From an uncultured Eubacteriales bacterium (GTDB lineage: Bacteria > Bacillota > Clostridia > Peptostreptococcales > Anaerovoracaceae): 6,198 nt of DNA. Location of the stretch: contig CAJUEB010000133.1 of the NCBI GenBank assembly GCA_910585135.1, positions 1 through 6,198 on the forward strand, in the 5' to 3' direction. Of the stretch, positions 1 through 5,032 are shown one piece after another. Made by a program: the position numbers and the translations under genes. Numbering within the stretch: the first letter of the stretch is position 1; each line of letters starts with the position of its first letter. The notes under the pieces were generated by a model. The model did not search any database. It was given only the letters and a program-made list of their open reading frames with translations, and had not been told where the DNA came from.

Positions 1-911
1 TCTTCAATCGAATAAATCGTCTTGCGGCTCGATTTTTCGCCGTAGGGCGATTCTTTTTTTACAATACCCAGCGCAATCAGGTTCTTAATATAAGTTGCAC
101 ATACACTTGTACTTTCATCTATTTTATTAGAAATCTCGTTCATTTTGGAGCAACCCGTGGCAATGGCCGTAATCACTGCATTGTAAATTCCCGGTTCACG
201 CACTTCCTGCTTGAGCAAATTGTTCGGCTCTTCAAAAATTGAGGATATCGGATTCAAATGAGTGTTTTTGATATTATCTTCAATGGAAAGATTGTCATCC
301 ATCTGCATCAGATACTGCGGTGTTCCGCCAACGACTCCGTATGCCAGTGCTTTATCGATGCCCGAAAACTTTGTAGGGGGGGAACAGGCTTCAGGGGGGC
401 GGGGGGGGGGGGGGGGGGGGGGGGGGGGTTTGCTTCCGTAATGCGGCGCTTTATATGCCAAAACATGATCCTCCATATACGACATGGAAGAACCGCAGAG
501 GATCAGGAACAGCTTAGAGCAATCCTTGTTTTTATCAATCAAAAGCTGGAGCGTAGAAGCAAGGCTTTTGGACGCACGGGCAACATAAGGGTATTCGTCG
601 ATGACAAGCACGATCTTTTTCGTTTTCGCCAGCTCAAAAACATATTCAAGTGCTGCTTGAAAGGATGCAAAGGACGAATTGACAGTGATGCCCGTGTTAT
701 ATTCCATAATGCATCTCGAAAAGTTATCTAAGTTTTGCTTTGCATTAGTTTCAACACCGGTGAAGAAAATAGTGTCTTTATCTTTTGTAAATTCGTTGAT
801 CAAGGCGGTTTTGCCGACCCGGCGACGACCGTAAATAACCGCAAATTCAAATTTGCCGGAATGATATAACTTGTGAAGTGTATTCAATTCCTGCTGCCTG
901 CCTATAAACAT
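1..911 (-). CDS. Archaeal-type (ATPase_2) AAA ATPase with winged-helix region, 3' end cut by window edge
   Basis: The frame is open from ATG 911 to the window edge (303 codons). GGAGGT at 918-923 lies 6 nt before the start, fixing it. Seen: an N-terminus beginning MFIGRQQEL, a Walker A motif GRRRVGKT (residues 28-35), a Walker B strand IVLVIDEYPY (about 100-109), a sensor-like GSSMSYMED segment (140-148), then LAYGVVGGTPQYL, and from about residue 230 a winged-helix-like region ending in ALGIVKKESPYGEKSSRKTIYSI. This order is that of the ATPase_2 (PF01637) family, which usually continues into a DUF234 domain; that part would lie outside the window. Family members are cytoplasmic P-loop NTPases of uncertain role, so I assign no process. 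Residues 160-179 are abnormal: nine prolines, Arg and two prolines stand where relatives carry a YGRRT...PF segment, and a further Pro-Pro follows (see poly-G entry). The reading frame is kept. Confidence 0.88.
   Translation of the reverse strand, partial: MFIGRQQELNTLHKLYHSGKFEFAVIYGRRRVGKTALINEFTKDKDTIFFTGVETNAKQNLDNFSRCIMEYNTGITVNSSFASFQAALEYVFELAKTKKIVLVIDEYPYVARASKSLASTLQLLIDKNKDCSKLFLILCGSSMSYMEDHVLAYKAPHYGSKPPPPPPPPPRPPEACSPPTKFSGIDKALAYGVVGGTPQYLMQMDDNLSIEDNIKNTHLNPISSIFEEPNNLLKQEVREPGIYNAVITAIATGCSKMNEISNKIDESTSVCATYIKNLIALGIVKKESPYGEKSSRKTIYSIE
376..428. other. Poly-G tract inside the ATPase gene, probable base-call or assembly corruption
   Basis: The plus strand carries 7 G's (376-382), 6 G's (394-399), one C, then 28 consecutive G's (401-428). 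On the coding strand this gives nine prolines (162-170), Arg171, Pro172-173, then EACS, Pro178-179 and TKFSG. From memory, relatives have YGRRT plus about a dozen residues, then aromatic pairs, at the same spacing. The tract therefore looks like substitution to G with length and frame kept, as expected from dark-cycle G calls in two-colour sequencing. A genuine homopolymer or phase-variable tract is the alternative, but 28 G's within a conserved core with no frame change is unlike those. Confidence 0.75.
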
Positions 912-951
912 CGACGCACCTCCAAATAATTAGTGGTTTACAATTTACTTA

Positions 952-980
952 ATTATATCCGACTTTATTCGGGTTTTCAA
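952..980 (-). promoter_or_regulatory. Sigma-A-type promoter of the ATPase gene
   Basis: On the minus strand TTGAAA (975-980) and a perfect TATAAT (952-957) are separated by exactly 17 bp, about 40 bp upstream of the ATPase start codon. The match is near consensus and well placed. Confidence 0.8.
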
Positions 981-1050
981 TAGTTTTCAAAATTTGCTTG
1001 TTTGTTTCTCATATTTTGTGTTCAAAACCGCCGCTAAATCCGCAAATAGA

Positions 1051-1081
1051 AAAGCCCGTAACCGTTACAATTACAGGCTTT
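1051..1081 (-). terminator. Stem-loop, possible minus-strand terminator
   Basis: AAAGCC (1051-1056) pairs with GGCTTT (1076-1081). After a C/A mismatch, GTAA pairs with TTAC, leaving a 9-nt loop. Read on the minus strand the stem is followed by a moderately U-rich stretch (TTTTCTATTT). It could stop transcripts coming from the tRNA-Ser side before they reach the ATPase promoter. The U-tract is interrupted, so this is a tentative call. Confidence 0.4.
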
Positions 1082-1106
1082 ATTGGCGGAAAAGGTGAGA
1101 TTTACA

Positions 1107-1127
1107 CAGATTTGCTTTGCAAATCTG
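1107..1127. repeat. Perfect 9-bp inverted repeat, 3-nt loop
   Basis: CAGATTTGC (1107-1115) and GCAAATCTG (1119-1127) are perfect inverted repeats around TTT. An 8-bp palindrome CTGCGCAG follows at 1133-1140. No U-tract follows on either strand, so it is not an ordinary terminator. Confidence 0.7.
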
Positions 1128-1171
1128 CCGCTCTGCGCAGCTCCCGCACCCGCTGCTTGAACCGCTTGCTA

Positions 1172-1196
1172 CAGAATGATTCGCTGGATCATTCTG
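1172..1196. repeat. Perfect 9-bp inverted repeat, 7-nt loop
   Basis: CAGAATGAT (1172-1180) and ATCATTCTG (1188-1196) are perfect inverted repeats around TCGCTGG. It sits between the two tRNA-like fragments and lacks a U-tract. Confidence 0.7.
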
Positions 1197-1248
1197 CTTT
1201 ACGCTCGCGCCCTTTCGGGTTCGAATCCTTCTTATTTTACGAAACAAA

Positions 1249-1272
1249 AAAGGATACCCTTCGGCATCCTTT
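1249..1272 (-). terminator. Intrinsic terminator downstream of tRNA-Ser
   Basis: A 10-bp stem (1249-1258 with 1263-1272, one G-U pair) closes on a 4-nt loop. On the minus strand it is followed by further U's (run of six at 1251-1246, then TTT after one G). It begins 4 nt after the encoded CCA of the tRNA, the expected place for its terminator. The plus strand also ends in a short T run, so it may act in both directions. Confidence 0.8.
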
Positions 1273-1276
1273 TGTT

Positions 1277-1365
1277 TGGCGGAGAAGGTGGGATTCGAAC
1301 CCACGTGCCCTTACGGACAACCGCATTTCGAGTGCGGCTCGTTATGACCACTTCGATACTTCTCC
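1277..1365 (-). tRNA. tRNA-Ser (anticodon CGA), CCA end encoded
   Basis: The minus strand folds into a class II tRNA. The acceptor GGAGAAG (1365-1359) pairs with CTTCTCC (1287-1281). There is a short TCG/CGA D-stem, an anticodon stem CCGCA/TGCGG with loop CTCGAAA, a 16-nt variable region with its own TGTCC/GGGCA arm, and a T-arm GTGGG-TTCGAAT-CCCAC. The anticodon CGA (1330-1328) reads UCG serine codons, and the long variable arm is the serine identity feature. The discriminator is G (1280) and CCA is encoded at 1279-1277. The body is 86 nt, or 89 nt with CCA. Its promoter (1401-1429) and terminator (1249-1272) suggest a single-gene transcript. Confidence 0.97.
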
Positions 1366-1400
1366 ATATCGTTTCAGTCTTATTTTTCTCGACGGATTTT

Positions 1401-1429
1401 AGTATACCTTAAATTATCGTTGTATGCAA
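1401..1429 (-). promoter_or_regulatory. Promoter of tRNA-Ser
   Basis: On the minus strand TTGCAT (1424-1429) and TATACT (1401-1406) are separated by exactly 17 bp, about 35 bp upstream of the mature 5' end of the tRNA. Confidence 0.75.
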
Positions 1430-1448
1430 TAGGATAAAATGATATATT
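1420..1448 (+). promoter_or_regulatory. Possible promoter of the racemase gene, overlapping the tRNA promoter
   Basis: On the plus strand TTGTAT (1420-1425) and TATATT (1443-1448) are 17 bp apart. The -35 box overlaps the -35 box of the divergent tRNA-Ser promoter. Use of this promoter would start transcription near 1455, which fits translation from 1511 rather than from the upstream in-frame ATG at 1439. The boxes are imperfect and the region is AT-rich, so the call is tentative. Confidence 0.38.
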
Positions 1449-1495
1449 TTTATTTGGGCATTTTGATGCCCGGCACACAAAACGACAGAAGTTCA

Positions 1496-1503
1496 GGAAA
1501 GGG
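1496..1503 (+). promoter_or_regulatory. Ribosome binding site choosing start 1511
   Basis: GGAAAGGG lies 7 nt before ATG 1511. The in-frame ATG at 1439 has only AGGA 4 nt away, and the ATG at 1466 has no purine-rich site, so 1511 is preferred. The family-like sequence also begins there. Confidence 0.6.
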
Positions 1504-1510
1504 CAAGAAA

Positions 1511-2371
1511 ATGAATAAAAATATAGATCTCATCGTCGCAAACGCTTCAGGAAACATTACCATCATGGTTCTCACGCCAACCAGCCGCAAAGATTATAAG
1601 GAAACCGCCCGGCAGCTTTTGCAGCAGAAAGAGCTGGGCGGCGAGCAGGTAGCATTTTTGTTGCCAGAAAAAACACCATCTCAATCGAAAAAAATACCGT
1701 CCCAAACCGGCTCTCTGGCAGAAATCCCTTCCGCTCCCCTTCCGCAAATGGAAATGTGCGGACTTGAATTCTGCGGCAATGCATCCAGGGCGTTTGCACG
1801 CTACCTTGCAGATACCAAAAAACAGGATACCGTCACCATAAGAACCAGTGGCTGTGAGAAACCGCTGACAGCCCGCATCTTCCCCGACGGAACAGTCGAA
1901 ATGGAAATGCCTGTACCTTCCGGCATCCAGCTTATCCCGGCAAAAGAGCTTTCCATTCAAAAAGACGGCATTTTGGTAAAGATGGACGGCATTGCCCACC
2001 TCATTTTAGAAGATATCGCACCAACAATAGAACGCTTTGAAACAATCAAAAATCACATCTATAAAGCAATCTCCCCTGACCTGCCTGCATTCGGAATCAT
2101 GTTCTGCGACACCGCCAATCAGTGTATGACGCCCGTAGTCTATGTAAAAGACGTAGACACCACGTATTTTGAGGGTAGCTGCGCATCCGGCACGGTAGCG
2201 GCATCCTTTGCGCTGGCAAAGAACAAACCAGACGGAATTCATGCATTCACCATGCAGCAGCCAAAAGGCGTTCTTCACACTACGGTAACAAAAAAAGAAG
2301 GCCGTATCAAGAATATCTCCCTAAAAGGCCTTATTACATATTCCGATGTGATTCATATAACGCTTTTGTAA
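1511..2371 (+). CDS. DapF-fold amino-acid racemase/epimerase, CntK (histidine racemase)-like
   Basis: A 286-residue protein with the two half-site motifs of cofactor-independent, two-cysteine racemases of the DapF fold. EFCGNAS carries Cys88 and GSCASGT carries Cys224; one cysteine removes and the other donates the alpha-proton. The wording fits CntK, the staphylopine-pathway histidine racemase, better than housekeeping DapF. Seen: ASGNITIMV (12-20), EFCGNA (86-91), TSGC (112-115), MEMPVPSG, TPVVYV (207-212), EGSCASGT (221-228) and TMQQPKGV. From memory CntK has SGNMTILV, NEFCGNA, VSGC, ENSCGSGT and a VHQPGG segment in the same order. Substrate is inferred, not shown; generic DapF or another CntK-like racemase is possible. 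The frame extends upstream to 1439, but the ribosome binding site favours 1511. No cntL, cntM or transporter gene is adjacent: the upstream neighbour is divergent tRNA-Ser and the downstream gene is convergent. Confidence 0.82.
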   Translation: MNKNIDLIVANASGNITIMVLTPTSRKDYKETARQLLQQKELGGEQVAFLLPEKTPSQSKKIPSQTGSLAEIPSAPLPQMEMCGLEFCGNASRAFARYLADTKKQDTVTIRTSGCEKPLTARIFPDGTVEMEMPVPSGIQLIPAKELSIQKDGILVKMDGIAHLILEDIAPTIERFETIKNHIYKAISPDLPAFGIMFCDTANQCMTPVVYVKDVDTTYFEGSCASGTVAASFALAKNKPDGIHAFTMQQPKGVLHTTVTKKEGRIKNISLKGLITYSDVIHITLL

Positions 2372-2468
2372 GCGGCCAAACACCCATAAAATGCCGTTTT
2401 CCAACAGATTTCGATATCGTTTGAAAGGCTTCGAAACATCTGTCTCCTCGCCGATAAACTGCATTGGG

Positions 2469-2515
2469 CGGCTGCAGCACGATGTCCTGCGGCTGCGGCG
2501 CGATGCCTAGGCATC
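2469..2515. repeat. Two 21-nt imperfect tandem repeats abutting a 14-bp palindrome
   Basis: Units at 2469-2489 and 2490-2510 share CGGCTGC.GC.CGATG.C as a common core and differ at only a few positions. The second runs into the perfect palindrome GATGCCTAGGCATC (2502-2515), which overlaps the stop codon of the kinase gene. This lies in the 142-bp gap between two convergent genes. No U-tract follows on either strand, so I do not call it a terminator. Confidence 0.6.
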
Positions 2516-3470
2516 AGCCGATATTGGCAGGCACGATGAACCGAAATGCATCCCGCACCATGGAAAACTCGATTCTTTGCTGTGTTGTGATCTCCCCATC
2601 GATGCAAAGCCGCATATGCCCGCTGTTTGCTATAATCACAAGCCTTCGTTCCTTGCTGTATTTTATGATCCCGCCCTCCCGGATTTTTTTCTTGTCAAGA
2701 TGCATTCCCTTCGCATAGCTTGGAAACATGGAGATAAAAAACAGCCTGCTGACATCATGGATAACGCTCACATCCATGAGGCCATCATCCAAGCGGCAAT
2801 AAGGAACGCCTTTCACACCGCCCCCACAAAAACAGCCGTTTGCAACCGCTGAGAGAAGAATTTTTCCATCCACAATACGCCCATCCTCGTATTCGATCCG
2901 CAAATCAGCGCCCTTCTTTTTGATTAACATAATCGCTACAGAAACCAAATACGCCAAAGTACCCTTCAGCAAAGGCCAACGTTTTGCCTTGCCCGCCAGA
3001 TCAACCACATTGCAGTCAAATCCAATATTAACCATATTGGCACAATATCCCTCTATATGCTTGTCCTCATAGACCGCCTTGTATTTAATCAAATCACTGT
3101 GCCTTGCTTTTCCCAAAAACTGCCCTTTCAGATCCAAAAAATCTGAAACAGCCCCGTAATTGCGGATATAATCGTTTCCTGTCCCCATCGGAATCATGCC
3201 GATCTCCACATTGGGAAAACCCGCCGTAAAATTAACCAGCTCATTCAGCGTCCCATCGCCTCCACAGCCATAAAATCGCAACCTCTCGCCCCGTTCAGAA
3301 TTTTTCATGCAAAGCGCCCTGGCAAAGCGTCCGCCATCCTGCGGTGCTTTTGTCAAATAAAGCTCATAATCCAGCTGCAAAGCCTTTGCCGCTGTTTCTG
3401 CTTTTTTCATAAATGCAGTCCGTGCATTTTTCTGTCCTGATGACGGATTTATGATAAACACGTATTTCAT
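2514..3470 (-). CDS. Diacylglycerol/lipid kinase family protein (YegS/DgkB/BmrU type)
   Basis: A complete 318-residue protein of the DAGK catalytic family, which transfers phosphate from ATP to diacylglycerol or related lipids at the cytoplasmic membrane face. Seen: a first strand YVFIINPSSG (3-12), the nucleotide-binding GGDGTLNE (70-77), MGTGNDYIR (95-103), GFDCNV (150-155), ANGCFCGGG (210-218), the C-terminal DDGLMDV (228-234) and IDGE (290-293). All family landmarks are present, and there is no signal peptide. AAGGAG at 3476-3481 is 5 nt from ATG 3470, so this start is preferred to an in-frame ATG six codons upstream that lacks such a site and would place the AAGGAG inside the coding region. 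Which lipid is used cannot be told: family members include DgkB, YegS and a sphingosine-kinase-like branch. It is divergent from the M29 gene and convergent with the racemase, hence probably monocistronic. Confidence 0.9.
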   Translation of the reverse strand: MKYVFIINPSSGQKNARTAFMKKAETAAKALQLDYELYLTKAPQDGGRFARALCMKNSERGERLRFYGCGGDGTLNELVNFTAGFPNVEIGMIPMGTGNDYIRNYGAVSDFLDLKGQFLGKARHSDLIKYKAVYEDKHIEGYCANMVNIGFDCNVVDLAGKAKRWPLLKGTLAYLVSVAIMLIKKKGADLRIEYEDGRIVDGKILLSAVANGCFCGGGVKGVPYCRLDDGLMDVSVIHDVSRLFFISMFPSYAKGMHLDKKKIREGGIIKYSKERRLVIIANSGHMRLCIDGEITTQQRIEFSMVRDAFRFIVPANIG

Positions 3471-3475
3471 CGCTT

Positions 3476-3481
3476 CTCCTT
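3476..3481 (-). promoter_or_regulatory. Ribosome binding site of the lipid kinase gene
   Basis: AAGGAG on the minus strand, 5 nt before ATG 3470. It decides between this start and the ATG at 3488. Confidence 0.8.
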
Positions 3482-3518
3482 TGCACATTGACCCCTTTTA
3501 AAAATACCACATTTAGGG

Positions 3519-3524
3519 TATAAT
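3519..3524 (+). promoter_or_regulatory. -10 box upstream of the M29 peptidase gene
   Basis: A perfect TATAAT lies about 50 bp before ATG 3572. No good -35 box sits 16-18 bp upstream (TTTTAA at 3496-3501 is the best), and TTGACC at 3488-3493 is 25 bp away, which is too far. The promoter is therefore partly supported and may need an activator. The gene has a strong AAGGAGG (3559-3565) 6 nt before the start. Confidence 0.45.
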
Positions 3525-3571
3525 ATGCTACAGGAAATTAATGAATTTGACATATAGCAAGGAGGAAAATT

Positions 3572-4681
3572 ATGGATTCAAGAATCAAGAAGCTGGCCGA
3601 TCTGCTGACAGAGTATTCCTGTGATGTGCAGAAAGGCGACAAGGTTCTGATCAGTTATGAAGGAGAGTGCTGTAAAAGCTTAGTAAGGCAGCTTATCAAA
3701 AACGTTTATGCAAAAGGCGGTATGCCTTATGCCGAAATCAGGGATTCCGCCATCAACCGGGAAATCATGATGGAATGCTGCCAGGAACAGATCGAATTTA
3801 TGAACGATTACCAGCTCGCACAGATGAAAGGAATGCAGGCCTATATCGCCATCAGGGCAGGCGGCAATACGGCGGAACTTTCCGATGTCCCGTCCGAAAA
3901 GCTCAATATGTACAGCAAGCTGACCAGACCGACGCTGGACTACAGGGTAAACAAGACGAAATGGGTTGTCTTAAGGTATCCGAACAACTCCATGGCACAG
4001 CTTGCCAACAGCAGCCTGGAGGCTTTCGAGGATTTCTATTTTGATGTTTGTACCTTGGATTATCAAAAGATGAGCAAGGCGATGGACAGCCTGGTGGAAC
4101 TGATGAACAAAACCGACAAGGTTCATATCAAAGGACCTGGCACGGATCTGAAATTTTCCATCAAGGGCATTCCTGCCATCAAATGCGACGGCGAACGGAA
4201 CATCCCTGACGGAGAGGTTTATACAGCGCCTGTGCGGGAATCCATGAACGGTACGATCGCATACAACACGCCTTCTGAAGAGCAAGGCTTCACCTATGAA
4301 AACATCGTATTTAAAGTAAAGAACGGCAAAATCGTCAAAGCGAGCGCCAATAACGACGAGAGAATCAACCAGCTTCTGGACACCGATGAAAATTCCAGGT
4401 ATTTCGGTGAATTTGCCATTGGCGTAAACCCATATATCCTCCACCCGATGAAGGATACCCTCTTTGATGAAAAGATCGCAGGCAGCTTCCACCTGACGCC
4501 GGGCGCTGCTTACGAGGATGCGTTCAATGGAAATAAATCGGCCATCCACTGGGATCTGGTCATGATTCAAAGACCGGAATACGGCGGCGGGGAAATCTAC
4601 TTCGATGATGTCCTCATCAGAAAAGACGGAATATTTGTCCTGCCTGAGCTTGAATGCCTTAACCCGGATAATTTGAAATAA
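3572..4681 (+). CDS. M29-family metallo-aminopeptidase (AmpS/AmpT type)
   Basis: A complete 369-residue protein that matches the M29 (thermophilic aminopeptidase) family, cytoplasmic enzymes that remove N-terminal residues from peptides with a two-metal centre. Seen: an N-terminal MDSRIKKLADLLTEYS with VQKGDKVLI (19-27), and the C-terminal metal-ligand set: Glu215 in NIPDGEVYTAP, Glu280 in FGEFAIGVNP, His307 in GSFHLTPG, Tyr314, and His326 and Asp328 in SAIHWDLV. These residues and their order fit the family's known ligands, so the enzyme should be active. Its length is at the short end of the usual 370-410. There is no signal peptide. It is a single gene with a strong ribosome binding site and a terminator at 4713-4746. 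The likely role is intracellular peptide recycling; substrate preference cannot be read from the sequence. Confidence 0.93.
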   Translation: MDSRIKKLADLLTEYSCDVQKGDKVLISYEGECCKSLVRQLIKNVYAKGGMPYAEIRDSAINREIMMECCQEQIEFMNDYQLAQMKGMQAYIAIRAGGNTAELSDVPSEKLNMYSKLTRPTLDYRVNKTKWVVLRYPNNSMAQLANSSLEAFEDFYFDVCTLDYQKMSKAMDSLVELMNKTDKVHIKGPGTDLKFSIKGIPAIKCDGERNIPDGEVYTAPVRESMNGTIAYNTPSEEQGFTYENIVFKVKNGKIVKASANNDERINQLLDTDENSRYFGEFAIGVNPYILHPMKDTLFDEKIAGSFHLTPGAAYEDAFNGNKSAIHWDLVMIQRPEYGGGEIYFDDVLIRKDGIFVLPELECLNPDNLK

Positions 4682-4712
4682 AAGCCTGGGACGCTAAATA
4701 CAGCCTCCTGCA

Positions 4713-4746
4713 CCCTCTGCTGCCAGCAACGCAACAGGGGTTTTTT
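4713..4746 (+). terminator. Intrinsic terminator of the M29 gene
   Basis: The arms CCCTCTGCTGC (4713-4723) and GCAACAGGGG (4731-4740) pair with one bulge and one mismatch around a 7-nt loop, followed directly by six T's (4741-4746). It starts 31 bp after the M29 stop codon. Confidence 0.75.
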
Positions 4747-4953
4747 GTCTATCGAATGTCACCGGCTATGCCATAATCATGATTCCTTAGACGATACTGC
4801 CCTTAAAGCCAAACGCAAAGCCCAGCGATTTGACAACCGATCCAGCGAAGCTTTCCTTATGCAATCACCAAATGTAACAAACCAATAGCTTCTCGTCAAT
4901 TGCCAGCCGTAAGTAAATAAATGGAATTATTGTTAATTTTTTTAAATACAAAA
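4747..4953. other. Intergenic stretch with no supported gene
   Basis: No complete gene, RNA or repeat is seen here. The minus strand holds a 25-codon open piece (4864-4790) reading SFAGSVVKSLGFAFGFKG near its end. It has no start or ribosome binding site and is stopped just upstream, so it is at most a gene remnant. The right part (about 4910-4953) becomes strongly AT-rich ahead of the next promoter. Confidence 0.5.
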
Positions 4954-4982
4954 TTGACTGATAGCACATATTATGGTATATT
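4954..4982 (+). promoter_or_regulatory. Strong promoter of the coiled-coil gene
   Basis: TTGACT (4954-4959) and TATATT (4977-4982) are 17 bp apart, with TGG (4974-4976) giving an extended -10. The surrounding sequence is AT-rich, with T and A tracts upstream that could act as an UP element. It lies about 50 bp before ATG 5033. Confidence 0.8.
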
Positions 4983-5032
4983 ATATTTTATAGTACTTAT
5001 GGGGTGAATGAATAAAAAAGGAGGCTTGGGAT

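Larger units (their letters stand above)
1083..1232. repeat. tRNA-Ser-derived degenerate repeat region
   Basis: Positions 1083-1102 match the 3' end of the neighbouring tRNA-Ser gene (1276-1295, including its CCA complement) at 18 of 20 positions, in the same orientation and 193 bp away. Positions 1217-1228 carry GGGTTCGAATCC, an exact inverted copy of the 12-bp T-arm core at 1291-1302, followed by TTCT as in the tRNA acceptor strand. Between them lie two perfect hairpins. No complete second tRNA cloverleaf can be folded from it by eye. It may be the decayed remains of a duplicated tRNA, an old integration scar at the tRNA 3' end, or a tRNA-associated palindromic repeat family. No integrase is visible in the window. 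Confidence 0.5.

Noticed and set aside
258..731. 157-codon plus-strand open frame over the ATPase gene
   Set aside because: It is antisense to a protein with clear Walker motifs, lacks a ribosome binding site, and its glycine run comes only from the poly-G patch.
998..1412. Open frames on both strands across the tRNA region, including plus-strand peptides containing RRWDSNPRA and GGIRTHV
   Set aside because: These are the familiar false proteins obtained by translating the antisense strand of a tRNA T-arm; they have no ribosome binding sites and overlap a well-folded tRNA-Ser.
1439..1510. Upstream ATG 1439 as the racemase start (310 residues)
   Set aside because: The extra 24 residues are not family-like, the start has a poor ribosome binding site, and the likely promoter -10 box falls inside them.
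2361..2516. Open 51-codon extension of the lipid kinase after its TGA, suggesting readthrough or a broken longer protein
   Set aside because: The kinase is already full length at the TGA; a stop-free run of this size is not rare by chance and partly overlaps the racemase 3' end. I see no readthrough signal.
3971..4570. 199-codon minus-strand open frame inside the M29 gene
   Set aside because: It is antisense to a conserved enzyme with all metal ligands and has no recognisable motifs of its own.
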